From the NCBI GenBank assembly GCA_019614645.1, contig JABWDB010000001.1:13743501-13807500 (forward strand): a stretch of 64,000 nucleotides of DNA. The letters run 5' to 3'. Position 1 is the first letter of the stretch. Each line of letters starts with the position of its first letter. A program made the position numbers and the translations under genes. This document shows positions 10,081-23,005 of the stretch, one piece after another. The notes beneath the pieces are model-generated. The model searched no databases, was not told the origin of the DNA, and saw only the letters and a program-made list of their open reading frames with translations. Source of the DNA: Stratiolaelaps scimitus (lineage: Eukaryota; Arthropoda; Arachnida; Mesostigmata; Laelapidae).

Positions 10081-12720
10081 GGTGCTATACGTGGCGCCAC
10101 TGTTGAAACGTCAATTGAATGGTCTAACTGGATACCAGTAAATACGTTGAAAGGGATAGCAGAGGGTAGTAGTAATAGTTATCTTATTATTATTGTCGCT
10201 GGCTTGGACGGTTACGTCGATGGCTGCAGAATGTCACAGATCGCAAAAGCCGTGACTCGTCAGGTTATTTTTGATGTGTTTACCACAGTTGACAGCATCG
10301 GAAAGGCGATATTCAGCAGGGTGGTATTAACGTGTCTAGCGTCAAATAGCATACTGTACTCTGTTGTACTCCAGGTATTTCACGGAATTAGTGGCCTTCA
10401 GGATGCGATTATCCATAAACAAACGAAGTAAAGAGGGAAGACGAGAAACTGTGCTTCTGGTTAGCTTGACACCACCTTTGAAGGGAATCGAGTTCCTTTG
10501 TGATAGCACTATAAACTTCATCCGTAGAATCCCTTGCGTATTGAAAGGTGTTGTAAGCTGTTGCAGAACCCTTGTCAATATACCTATCAATGATGAATCT
10601 TAAGGTTTGTTGGTAACACGTACATGATAATTTTCTCAGTGGTAGAAGTATGACTGCTTATTGTCTCTGCAATTGACCGGGTTACGGCACGGTGCTACCC
10701 ATATATGTAATGGAGCCTAGCTATGATGTTCATAAATATTGTGTCACATATGTACTTCTCCGGTATGCTTTTGTATGCAGCTGGATCCTTAGAATCCTGT
10801 AAATGCATATATAAAGTAATATGAATCTCATGTTGTTATCGTAAGGAAACCAGGTGTGGCATCGACCAGGAGCAGGTGACCTCAGTCTTTCAGAGCGAAC
10901 GGCAAGAAGAGAGAATTTCAAGAGATTTTCAAGAGTAGAATTTCGGTGCGTTGTTGAACAAATGTCGATAGAGATGATCACTGCAGACAACTGGATTAAA
11001 CCTGATAACATAAAACAACTGATACGAATGAGGAAAACCCAACAGATGTTTGGTCTGATAGCGGCGATTTGAAGAAGAGGATTTCTAATGAAATGAAAAA
11101 CACGGCGCCGAACCAACGCATGAAGAGCTTGTACCTATGGCAGCTGGCTAATATTTTATTCCTGAATACAATGGATAAATAATAATACTATTATTCAAAG
11201 CTGCACGCCTAGAAAATTGGTTAGAAATAATTGAAAACATTGCCTTACCTATCGAGTGTTTAACATTGACCCGAACCACATGATTATTTTCTTAAGCGAA
11301 CTCACGTGCTCGGCACCAGTGACCTCGAAATGGACAATACTCCCTGTGACCAATGGAGCACCGATATCATTATAGTTGGTGATATTGAGTTGACTAAAAG
11401 TAAAGGAACGCTAAAAGCATAAACGAGAGATCTACCAACTAGAGAAAATAATCAATATCCGACATTGAATCCGAGAATGTAGTTAGTCTCTACCCAGAGA
11501 GAATGGAACAACGACGTTTTCATTGTTAACATTGTTAACAACGAGGGATTGGAAGTTGATTCATGATATATGTAATGTGAATCTCGATTTCATTGGCAGC
11601 ATGGGTAAATGGTAAATGGTAAATCTTTATTGGTTTATTTAAGGAGCTGCAATTTTTCAATGCTTAAGCTCTCTTATGTGATTATACCCGGATGATTAGT
11701 GCTCGGTCACCAGGTTGCGTGTTGATAGGCCTAGGATAGACACAAGTTCAGTTGAACCATAGTCCGCCCATAATTATTTGAACCAACTAGAGGTTATTTT
11801 ATTATTCTTGTTGTGTATTGCAACACATGATGCAAAATAATGTAATTAAAAATGTGATAATTCTATATATGAGTTCTATACATAGTTACTTCTCTAGCAA
11901 TAGAGTGAGGTGTATTTCTAATAACTAAGAGAAAGTCTTATATTTCAACGTAACGATTATTTGACCTTTCTCTGTGTGTTAACCGCTTATCGGATATATC
12001 TCGAGCAGCCTGCTGTGTGCGGGCTTGCTTTTAAACAGGCTCACACAAGACAATTGTAGCTTCTAGTATATTATAATAAATATTTATCAGGAGCATATGA
12101 ATCTCGTTAGCCATTTTGACTAATTAGCGGTTTAGTAGCCTTTCGGTTGTGTGCAGAGTTCTACATGATTATCATCAAAACGTCGTCCATATATACATAT
12201 ATATATATATACAATCTTATTATTATATTTTATTATTCCTAGTATTTTTTTATTATCGCTCTAAATTACTCGACTACGACATAAACCAAATTACATAGCT
12301 ATTCGGCATTCAACAGGCACCGAATCGATGGCTAAGAGGCGCCGTCTGGCGGTTTCTAGCGGAACCTGCCGACGGCAACGGTCGCTCTCCTCGGCAACTT
12401 GGGCTGACTGTCACGGAGGGCGTTGCGGACCGCATGCCCTCACCACTGTTCGAAGTGCTATCACGCTGATACGCTGTTCATCGAACTGACCCACTGCCGG
12501 GCAGGACGGACAAAGTGTTGATGTTAGCTTAGGGCCCCTATTGACGGTGGCCGGCCGTGTTCGATCCCTCATTAGTGGTTGAGTATGGCCGATTAGGCTG
12601 CCATTTGCCTCAAGCGGCTGAATTTGGCTGTACCGTGAATCTGGACCCAAAAGTAGTTGCATTTGAGTTTCATTGTTTTGTTTACCTTTGTTCCGCGTGC
12701 CGACACCCCACACGTTCGGA
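10081..12720. other. Gene-poor stretch with possible retroelement debris
   Basis: Short frames at 10147-10431 (plus) and 10854-11071 (plus) have no motif I recognise; they may be debris of the neighbouring Gypsy element. At 11604-11624 a GGTAAAT 7-mer is repeated three times beside T-rich DNA, described separately. A TA tract lies near 12189-12212. The last few hundred bases are the promoter and 5' leader of the plus-strand phosphatase. Confidence 0.4.
11604..11760 (-). mobile_element. Possible retroposon 3' end with 7-mer tail
   Basis: On the minus strand the sequence runs through AATAAACCAATAAAGA and then a tandem (TTTACCA)3. A polyadenylation-like sequence followed by a short tandem tail is how many LINE and SINE families end. 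The body upstream is not identified and no second copy was found in the window. Confidence 0.35.
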
Positions 12721-15408
12721 ATGGCGAAACTGTTGTCACAGAAAGAGTGGCTGGACATTCTCCCGAAGCTGAAGTACGTCCTCTCGGACTGTGACGGAGT
12801 CCTTTGGAATGGCGACCGCGCCATTGACGGCGCACGGGAATGCCTTGCGAAGCTACGCGAGCTCGGCAAGAACGTCTGCTATGTGACAAATAATAGCACA
12901 AAAACCCGGCAGGATGGCGTTAATCACTGTCAAAAGTTGAACTTCGCCGCCGAACTCACCGATATCTACTGTACATCGTATGCGACCGGTGCTTACCTTA
13001 AGAACAAAGGCATCAAATCGATATACCTCATAGGCAGTAGTGCGCTCCGCAAAGAGATCGTGGCGCAAGGGATCACGTGCAATGAGCTCGGCCCAGAAAG
13101 CACAGACGCTCTATGGGATGCACTTAAGAACATGAAACTGGGGGATCCAGTGGACGCTGTTGTCGTTGGCTACGATCCACATTTCTCTATACCAAAGGTT
13201 TGCCGGGCGGCCTCCCATCTGCTCAACCCGCAGTGTCTATTTATAGCCACGAATGAGGATCAGTCGCTTCCAACAGATAGAAAAGGTAACTTTACTAAAG
13301 CTTGAACAACAAGGTTCACAAGCATGATCTAGGGACACCCAGCAGCTGTTCGTGGCAAATCCACCGCTATATATAAACATCGTTCTGTATACTGTTTTCG
13401 CCGAGCGGTATTTAGTTAATCAAAAACACCTTATTTCGCCCCAGGAATGAGACTACAAAAAAATGGAACTTCAGACTTCTTCATCGGTTGGGCTAAACTT
13501 TGAGCTATAACTTTTCTGTGTGTTGACGAGTGTGTCTCCTTGAAACATATGCGAATTGCCTCACGAGCAATTTACCAAATAGAACGCACATCGTCCGCGA
13601 AGATGATGAACGTTATAAACTCGTCTTACACCTCCTTCTGAAGCCACAATTGACAAAGACGCCTAATTACGAACCCGGAGTAAACGCTTTGCGCACAGGT
13701 CATATGCAATTTCACATAGTTAACTTTCAATCCTTTGGGCGAAACAGTGGTAGCCACAGACAAATTGAGGTTAACAATTCACTGGAAATGGCATAAGATC
13801 AAATAAAAAAAAGACCCTATTTCAGTGTGACACCGTCAGGTAGAGTAGCATTTGTCGTTTCTGTTGTTGTTTCAACGGGAATCGAAAAACAACCCAAAAA
13901 ATATATATATATACATTGGATATTAATGAATATACTCGAGCTATAAGAGGTTGCTTATTTAAATACCCTTATTCATCTCAGATAGTGACCTTAATCCACT
14001 TCAACAACGGCGTCATTTTTGAGGTCCTTTTAATTACAAGACGCAAGCGTAGTGTTTTTTAGTACGTTATTACTATTGCCATTATCTTGAGTAACAAAGG
14101 ATCATTGGAGTTAATCCTTTTCACCTCCTGGTCACGCACAGCGAAACCTGTAGCGCATCGCGCTGAACACCAACTTCGAGCGTATGACAATCCTCATTTT
14201 ACGACAATTGTAGTTAACATTGTAGATGTACATACGTATGTAAAAGTATGTTAATGCCACTTTAAAAGTACTTTGTTCTTTCAGCTTCAGATAATAATTC
14301 TTCACACATACATGTATTTGTTTATATGCGTGATAAATGTATTTCGTTTTTCATGCTTTCCTTGATGTTTACAATGGGCGTAATAGCCGTATCGAGTTCT
14401 TAGTAATATCAGTGCTAGCCGGCGCCTGCTCGAACGCGTGTGGACTCTTTACAACAGCTATATACACAACAGCTATATACATCCACATTCGATGCCCATG
14501 ATACTAGACAGAGGAAATTTACTACAGACGGTCATCCATAACAAGCACCAATCGTAGCTGATCTTACGACACCACGTATTTCGAATTCAATATGACGACA
14601 TTGTAAGACAAAAATGGATGTTTGTCAAATTGCGGTGGTGGGTGGAATTCCCTGGATGGCTATAAATTGAGTTCCCTATGCTATTATACAATGAACCGCT
14701 GTGTGTTTTATGCACTCAGTGTCGAGTATATATCATGTAAGTTTTGCATGAGGGTTTCTGAACGGGAGAGAGAGAGAGAGAGTAATTGGCACGCACCACA
14801 AAATTCAGTTAGCGTTCCACTCATATCGGATACGATACTGGGTCTGCTCGTGGGTCTGTCTGTGATTCGCGCGAATCTTTCTGCAAGAGCTACAAGAGTA
14901 TTCATTGCTTGGGGATGACACGCTGCCCAGCGTAACCACATCTAAAATGGTTTCATCCTAAATAGTTTCACTCTTTCGTGTGCTGCTGCCGTCTCGGCAA
15001 CCCCATGCGTTTGTCGGTACGTTTTGTTGACCATTTAATTCCGCCCTTACACTGTTATGCAATAACAACAAAAGGCAACACGACTTACATTGCTCGGAGG
15101 AAATACATCGTTGAAATATGTGCACACAATCTTTCATTTGTCAACATGAGTTACCGTATGGGGCCGATTGCGTGAATGTGAATTCGTATTTTACAATTTA
15201 ACCTCATGTGAGATAAAATATAAGATATCTTAGAATTAATTTATAAAAAAACAGGGTGGTAGTCAAATCAGCCCGGCCTCTATCCAAGCATCGTGCCCAT
15301 AACCGCCGCAATGCTGCGGTTGAAAGTCGTTGAACGCCAATCGACACCCTCTGCGGCAGAACAGAGTCCGCTCTTTGATCCCAGAAGCGTTCTTTCACAG
15401 TGCGGCAC

Positions 15409-15447
<39 letters not shown>

Positions 15448-15884
15448 CAGAGAGAAGGAGAGAGAGAGTACGAGAGAGAAAACACTGCCACCATATGCAC
15501 AACAGATAACAGATATCCAGTTCTTACTTAAGGTTAGTACATGAACCTGACTGATGTCTTTCTTCCTCCGCAGACATCGTAGTTCCAGGCACAGGTTGTC
15601 TCGTATCTTGTGTCCAGGTGGCTGCAGGACGAGCTCCGATTGTTATAGGGAAGCCGCACTCGACACTTGTCGACCTGCTTCGTCAGGATCATCCAGATTT
15701 GACTCCGGAGAATGCCCTCTTCGTCGGCGATCGACTCAACACTGACATTGAGCTGGGACGAAGACATGGCTTCCGCACGCTTCTAGTTGAGACTGGTGCC
15801 CATCAAAGGGCCGATATTGACCCGGAAAAGCCACCGACATACTATCTGTCGTCGCTCAATGACTTGCTGAATTTCATGAAGTGA
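12721..15884 (+). CDS. HAD-superfamily phosphatase, phosphoglycolate / 4-nitrophenylphosphatase type (paralogue 2)
   Basis: Two exons, 12721-13285 and 15574-15884, with a 2.3-kb GT-AG intron in phase 1, give 291 residues. Motif I is DCDGVLW (D23, D25), motif II VTNNST, motif III lysine K215 in VIGKP, motif IV GDRLNTD (240-246), with the family's VPGTGCLV just after the splice junction. It is therefore an intact member of the eukaryotic phosphoglycolate phosphatase-like family, likely cytosolic since it lacks the N-terminal extension of the minus-strand paralogue. The start at 12721 is the first ATG that precedes the conserved domain directly; an in-frame ATG 48 bases upstream is possible. Intron position and phase match the paralogue at 574-1799. 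AATAAA lies at 15988-15993, about 105 bases past the stop. The intron carries AT and AG microsatellites at 15409-15480, close to the acceptor. Confidence 0.92.
15409..15480. repeat. AT microsatellite followed by AG-rich microsatellite
   Basis: (AT)11 at 15409-15430 runs directly into an interrupted (AG)n tract to about 15480, in the phosphatase intron, roughly 95 bases before the acceptor at 15573. Confidence 0.85.
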
Positions 15885-15987
15885 AAACAAAGTATTTTAC
15901 TATTCATTGTGTACTTAAATGTGTACTTATTATATATATATATATATATAATATATGTGCAATGTTGTGCGTATTCCTGAATTGGAT

Positions 15988-15993
15988 AATAAA
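15988..15993 (+). promoter_or_regulatory. Polyadenylation signal of plus-strand phosphatase
   Basis: AATAAA about 105 bases after the TGA stop at 15882-15884; preceded by a TA microsatellite at about 15930-15956. Confidence 0.5.
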
Positions 15994-18009
15994 TGGGTAG
16001 CGACCCGCAACTCGCGCGTTCTATTGTTTTAGTTGTCGCAGCCAGCTGTGGCGGCAGGAAGAAATCACCTACAGCAGTGGTAGCAATAATTTCGATCTTA
16101 ATTGTATATAAGCGGTGAATAATATAATGAGAGAAACCTTGCAATTAAATGGCAATCACTGAGTAAATAGGTTCACACGGTGGGGAAAAGTTTTGACCAA
16201 TCAGTTTTCGTAAGTGTCCTTTGAGGACTTATGGCTATTGCTGTCTAAAAAAAAAGACATAGATCAGGGGAGAGGGCACAACGAAGATTAAGATCAAGAT
16301 GCCAACTTCATCATTTATGCACACGGTATTGTGTCCTACACATGTTCTACAGGTGCAAGGATACATACCTAGATGCTAGGATATGGAGCAATGTTGAATT
16401 TTTGGCGTTACGGTCAAAATGAGGCTAACGGGTGTACGCTGCCCTGTGGAGTCTTCTTTGGAATGAGCGATATTCTCGATAAGCCCCTTGTCAGCAAAGT
16501 GAAGTTATTGATTACACATTTTGTGGTTACAATAGTGCAAGGTGTTGTTGCGAATTTGCAGTATTTTGCCGCATTTCGACAGAGTTTGCACAAAAAGTGC
16601 AATTTTAGAGTAGGAATGTCCATGAGGAGCACTAAACTAACTGTAATAATTCTCCGCCGGATTGATCTATATTTACAGTGGCGGTGATTTTGCACGAGCA
16701 AAGCATGGCAAGGTTTTTTTTTCACATCACACCCTTGATAGTAGCGTGCAGCATCATCGTCTAATAATTTTTATGTGTGTATTATGCCACTTGTGTTGTC
16801 ATCCCGTTTCACTCACCCCACTTAAGATGAATGGGATTATGGTATAGGTTGGGCGATATAGGCGAAATGGGTCTGTAGACACAATCATTGCAATCTGTGC
16901 AAAATAGTGGTTTCTTTGATTATAAAATTATTATTATTATTATTACTGTATCTCATCACGGGGCTTAGAACGAACGATAGAAGTAGCTGTCCAAGCCACC
17001 GTAGCAGGTTTTAGACCTATACTTTAGAAAATTGGTTGTGTCGTGCCAGCCTCCGGTAGAGCTTCTGGCCAGCATTATGCTAAATTAGAGACGCTCTCGA
17101 TGAATTCGCGAAGGAGAAACTACGATTGCTTCTTGTTTACTCAAAATTACCCGCAATTGATCTGTTATAAAATGCTAGCCTAAACACTCCTTCTTAGTGG
17201 ATACAATTGGGCATGCATCTTAGTAGGCCGATAGAAGGAAAGATCGCCCCGATGAACAAATAGTAACGGATAAATGTCCTAGAAGGCCAATAGATAGGAC
17301 CGTACCCGAGACAATCGCCCTCTGCTCCTTGGAGTTCCCCATCTGTAGGTTGTGTACGATCGCCCTTCCTAGTAACTGCCATGAATCATCTTCCTCTAGT
17401 CACGTTCCTTCTGAAGTTGTAAGCTATTTAATTAAATTATTGAGCGAATGCATTTTACAAACGATCAATGGTTAATATTGTGCACTTACTACTACACTGT
17501 TGCACTTATGTGATTCGCCTCACTCCATCGACGTCGTCAATATGGCAATCGATATCATTTAAGAGCCCTCAAAAGGCTAAATTAAGTATTTCCAAATTTC
17601 CGACCACTTTCCTATCGAAAGGCTTCGAAATAGGTGGATTCGGAGACATCCACTCACCACCAAGTGAATTACTGATTTTAGACAATAATTATTGTGATCC
17701 TAATTTAAATCTTAAAACGTTAATAATAACGATCATAGACGATCATCGTCGTTGCATTAATGAATGCGCACAGTTATGTTTTGTCGAACCTTCGTATTTA
17801 TTGGATTTTGTAAAAATACTTTGTAGCCGGCAGAGTTGTTCACAGGAATAAACAAAAAGCGCTAGATCTCTCAGATAAAGTTACGATTGAACCGTTATTA
17901 CATAGGGCGTATCCTGTAGTCCACGCACCGTCATTGTAGTAACATTAGTAATCATCATTATCTTCTCACGTCGTGATCGTGTCATAATGGAAATCCTCAA
18001 AGTGTTTGA
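15994..18009. other. Intergenic between convergent phosphatase and secreted gene B
   Basis: No supported exon. An ATT-type repeat lies at about 16928-16946. A minus-strand AATAAA (TTTATT at 17797-17802) about 210 bases past the stop of secreted gene B could be its polyadenylation signal. Confidence 0.4.
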
Positions 18010-20284
18010 TTACTTTGGCGCTAACTTACAATCTTCTTCGAGGTGATCGATCATACATTTGATCGCACAATCCTCAGAGGCATTCTTCTCGTCCTTGGGA
18101 CATGTCTCGTAGGCTTTCTTCAGCTGGGGCGAGTCTACTGAACTCGCTGCTGTTGTCATCTTGGCCAAATCGATCTAAACACATAAAATAAGAGACTTAA
18201 TTATAATTTATTGTAAAACAAAACCACCCACAAACCTCAACTATAGGGTTACAGAGAAGTTACTTAGGACGTCAGAGAACAGAGTGGTAAACTGCCCGGT
18301 GAGAATGTCCACTTTGGAGTTTCCCCAAGAAAGATAAGGTGGGATAGGCCTTTAGTAATCTCGCATCCCGACGCAACCGGATTGCTTGCAGATTCCGAAG
18401 CGGAAATGGGGAAAACTGGTGAACTATAGAAAAAAAAGCGATACAGCCGTTGTGCTTTACGCTAGGTTAATAACGTTAGGTATTTACACCCTAGTTAGTC
18501 AAGGTGTCCGAAGGTGCCATTTATCCAGTAAGGGAGATGCAACAACGGAGTACGTAATGTTACAACGAGGCACACCAGCGGCGCACGAGCTGCGAAACTT
18601 GATAGAAGCAATCGAAGCATACAGATACGACACGCAAATTATCCACTATGAATAAAACTTATAGAAAGAACGTTGCAACAAGGGTGGTGGTGATGATGAT
18701 GGTGTTGTGGACCACATGGATCGACACCATGAATAATGCGGCTCTGACACAAAATTTGACACTGCAAATTGAATGGTCAGTATAAAAAAGAAATCGTCTA
18801 TAGAGGATGGGACTGTTGTCCGGTCGGGTTGTAACCTTGCGAACGATGTAACTTCGCTGCTAGCTGAAAGGATGGGCTTTCAGCCAGAAACACGATAGGG
18901 GTTGTCGTTGAAACAAACGCTACTGATGCTGCTGGAACTGTAAAAGTTTTTTTTTTTCACCAGCGGCAAACCAGCGTAATTTTACCCAACTATTCAGCTT
19001 CTCTTAACCGACTCGTTTCCTTGTGTCACCCATTTCTCCTCCCCTCTGTGCATATCTTATCCGAGAGCTGCAGCCCGACTCTCGTTGCATTTCCACGACA
19101 CAAACAGAGATATTTGCAAAGCCAGCCCTCGGCACCACCGACCAGAACGATCATTAGCATTACTCTGTTGCATGACAGATATGGACAGATTTCTCTTTTT
19201 TTTTTGTTGAAACGTATACGTATATGATATTATTGTATTACTATAATGGGTGCTAAAACTTCGGTGAAGGGGACGAGTGATCAGCTACGGGGTGACGCTC
19301 ATGCGGAGTTCAGCGGGGGTGGACGCGCGAACTCCCCTGACACTATATAGACAATCATTATTCTATTTGCAGCTATAACTTCACGTATTTTTGCAGTTGG
19401 CTGACTTTCAGGGAAGACGAATAAGCATGAGATGATTTCGTCTTTTCGATCTCATTCACGAGTTATTTCCAGCGACAGGCGGGGTTCGGATTTGATAGAC
19501 GTAGCACGCCAGCGGATTCAGTATATTTTGTGGTGCAAAGCAATGTGTCCCCGTTGTTAAACTAGCATCCTTCAGGGGGCACATCGTAGTTAGCCATGTG
19601 GCATGCTCGTTCGGTCATACAACCTTGTGGTCCTTGACGAGTCCGTCGCTGTCCATAACGCAGCTAAGTCCCCGACGGAACTTGCTCATATCTGTTCCTC
19701 CAGGCTTCCCGAAGCAGTCATCAAATATTGGTTTCTTATTTTTGGGTAGTTTCTCTGCTAGACACGATCTCCACTTGCCAAACTTCGAGCTGTCTGAGGT
19801 GTGGTCTCCGGAGGCGGTGTCGGCTAGATAGATCGGTTGTGGCGCGAGAAGTCACATTAGTAAAGATTAAAAAATAACAGACTCATATATTATATATGGA
19901 TTGCCCTATATTTCACACGTGTCGTGGCACGTTGTTCAACGTTCGTTCAAACCTACAACTCAACTGCTGTTATTTAAACTAATACATATATCTATTGCTC
20001 CTCCTAATATGTCCATTAGACCCGCATAGGAAGTCTGTCTAAATTTTCCGACCTCGCTTATAGCCAACATTTAACGTCCATGGTGTAACTGCCGTCGGCT
20101 GTGCTGCATAGGAAATCTGTCTGTGGAGTCTCAACAAGATCATATTCCTTGTAATACAATACTGAACGCAGTGTTGGCGAATTTATTTATTATGATTAGA
20201 ACAAGTAAACTATTACTTGGAGAGCTTACCCGAGCAAACACATGCTGTCACGGCGAGCACGACTAGCACAACTGCCTTCTGCAT
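18010..20284 (-). CDS. Small secreted cysteine-rich protein B (paralogue of A)
   Basis: Three exons on the minus strand: 20284-20230, 19823-19624 and 18174-18010 (55, 200 and 165 nt), giving 139 residues. Exon 1 encodes a signal peptide (MQKAVVLVVLAVTACVCS) and ends in phase 1 at GTAAGC; exon 2 ends in phase 0 at a weak donor GTTGTA; acceptors are TATCTAG and GTTTAG. The mature protein starts ADTASGDH, keeps all six cysteines of paralogue A at the same spacing and adds a seventh in the C4-C5 loop (EDCAIKC). Conserved blocks include KPGGTDMSKFRRGL and CPKDEKN. The free seventh cysteine could allow dimerisation (inference). Function is unknown; a secreted carrier or effector role is only a guess. 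A sequence resembling an acceptor (TTTCAG) just before the start codon may mean a spliced 5' leader. Confidence 0.85.
20024..20123. mobile_element. Second copy of the short retroposon, in intron 1 of secreted gene B
   Basis: A 17-base direct repeat, GCATAGGAAGTCTGTCT at 20024-20040 and the same with one mismatch at 20107-20123, flanks a 66-bp insert. The insert begins with A's like the copy at 9754 and contains the identical 21-base core at 20062-20082. The flanking repeats differ from those of the first copy, as expected for independent insertions. Confidence 0.55.
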
Positions 20285-20481
20285 GATGCTCCTGAAATTT
20301 CGGAAAATTGTTGGTGTATTTTTAAGCCAAACCGCAATACTCTGTCAAGTACTGCTGGTCATCCGGCCGACTCCACAGGCAATGGCCATACTCAATCTCA
20401 ACGGTCTTTCCGCTCAATTTGCCAATATGTTAACCAACTCAGAGAAGAAACTCAGGCTGGCTACGAGCTCTTTACTACAGC

Positions 20482-20525
20482 TTATTATTATTATTATTAT
20501 TATTATTATTGTTATTGTTATTATT
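20482..20525. repeat. ATT trinucleotide microsatellite
   Basis: Nearly perfect (TTA)n with a G interruption, in the 5' flank of secreted gene B. Confidence 0.85.
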
Positions 20526-23005
20526 AATCTAGCTGCATATGCAAGCTCCATGCAAGGCATACACATATCTCTTTGATCCTTGTAAGCACTTTTTCAGCAT
20601 AGAATAGCATTGTGACTCTTCGACCGGCAGCGAGTAACGTGTATTTTAGCAACGGAAATAACACACAACAGTAACAGACAGCGCCAGGAAAACATGAACG
20701 ATTTCATTTGATACAATGGATGCCAACACAACTACATTTGGCAATAGAGTCTGTGCGCCAATCCGTGTTCTCAACGAAATGAAATGTAGGCGATCATATT
20801 CAGTCTGGAGACGAACCATATATGACAGCTATAGATAGAGAGGCAATTGACTGCTCATAGCTATCAACATGATAATCACGGCTAGCATATGTTCGAAATA
20901 AGCAGCAGCTGCAGCAACTGACTTGTATGAATGTCGAGCGGACACGTCTAAACCATGTTTGAGTGGCAAAGCGATCCGCCTAGTTTGCGTGGAAGCCTCA
21001 GAATACAATGGCGATCCATCGGCAACTCCCAGAAACATCATTGTCTGAGGTCTGGCTGGCTAGTTACGCTGAAATCGCCCCGCGGGACGGAACTCCCGAG
21101 GTAGCATCGAGCTAAACCGCCCCTCTCGTGAAAGGAGTCGCCGTCACCACGGATGCTCGGTCACGGAACATGATGTAATTGTCTGACGCTTAAATCTATA
21201 GCCTAGCTATATCTAATGTAATCTTGTCAACTGTACATAGATGTTGCATCGTGTGATGTACGATGTGGATTAAGAAATACAGAAACGTTTGAACCTTGTG
21301 TCATATGCAACTTGTTTGCAAAGAGTGAGTACCAACGATGTATACTTTACTGGGCTGTTTAGTGGCAATATTCCTGTCGCAGTATTCAAGGAGACCGACA
21401 CACAACTCGAACCATTGAACATCGAACTGTCTAAAAGAGTAGGCACTGTGCCATAGTTGAAGGACTCTCGCACCCTGGCATGCGGATCGAGTGCTATATA
21501 AACCGGGAGAGGATGGTTTCGATTTTTCCAGGCGGTGGCAAACGTTCAATTATGATTAAACTGTTCGTTTGAGTTGACTCTCGACTTGTGACTTCAGCCA
21601 GCGAACAACAGTCTTGCGTTGCGGAACTCCTATCAGGAATTACAATGACGATTAAACAAGACAGGAGAATTTCCACATGTTTATATCTATGCTGTATTGT
21701 TATCTTATGTCTCCGGTATTGAGTAGGGCAATCAACTGCCGGTCCCTGCAAGGCAGTGACTGAAGTAACACTTTTAACGGTCCCGGTCAGTGCCCCACGT
21801 CAAAATCGGTTCTGGGTTTAGTCAGTAAGAGTGTGACACTACCAGGCAAGATACCTTAGTCTGAGCCCTGGTGTCTATGCAGGATTTACCTTTGACCTCT
21901 CAAAAAAAAGGGATTGAGTAGGGGATGTAAACATTTTACAATGTTAGCACGGATGAACTCAATGAGCAACAGGTAGGCGCTTGTTGGCGTGCTGCATTTC
22001 GTGCATGACAATTGGCAATATTTACAGGAACACGTGTTATTTGGCTCATGGAAGATTTCAGTTCGGCATAGTATTATTCATTATATTATTATATATTATA
22101 TATATGAAAGCCGTATACGGAATATCGTAATGCGATAATGTGAACTCTTTGATTTTGTTTTCGCCTATGCTCTTCCGCCGTGAGCTAGTCTTGTGAACGT
22201 TGTGAAAGACTCTGGATCAATGCCCGCCATTTCCCCTTCCCTATTGTCTAATATATAATAGATAAGATGGAGAAGCTGGGACTCGGGAATGAGGTATCGG
22301 CAAGCAAATGTACATATATATATATATATGTATATATACAAGACGATTGTATACAGGGACATCTAAACCGACCGCCTGTTTCAAATAGGCTGCTTTTCCT
22401 CAGTCTAATGCAACCGAACTCGATACACTAAAGCTCTCGCAAGGTAATTGGATACTGACTATGATATTAGCGACTGATGCTGCTTTCATGTCAAGTATGG
22501 CGAGGGCTATGTCGAGTGACAACAGAGGCGGTGTACCCTGTCCGCTTATCTTGTGTCTTAACTTGTGTCTGTTGAGGATGATGCTTACTGCAACTATAAG
22601 GAGCAACATCGTCCGTGTAAATAACAGTTTTCACGAGAGAATGGCGGTTTTGTGTGCGGTTCGGCTAGTCTCCAACGATAAGTGTCAAGAGGATAATTCC
22701 AATACGCAAGTGACACCGTATCGTGTCTTCAACGGACAGTTCTAGCTACGCGATATCGGAACGTTCCGGTAGGGTGTCACCCGACCACAAGTCGAGTTTA
22801 TCTGCCTGTCTATGATAACTAAATTTTAGCACAGTCGGCCGACTGCCAAGTGAGGGTAGCCTTCGGTAAGAGCGTGAACCACAGCGTCAAACCGCAAAAC
22901 GCCTGCCTGCATCAACCAACGACTGGTGTATATTAGTCGAGCCGTCAGAAAGGATTGTTCAGTCGATCCCTGTGTAGGATCTCGTACGAAGGACGCTCGT
23001 CCGCA
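20526..23005. other. Intergenic and 5' leader of innexin 1
   Basis: No supported coding exon. A TA microsatellite with flanking TG lies at about 22311-22338. The last roughly 200 bases before 23006 form the leader of the innexin; its context CCGCAATGG fits translation initiation. Confidence 0.4.

Noticed and set aside
20217..20576. 120-codon plus-strand open frame
   Set aside because: Antisense to the signal-peptide exon of secreted gene B and extended by an ATT microsatellite (Ile run).
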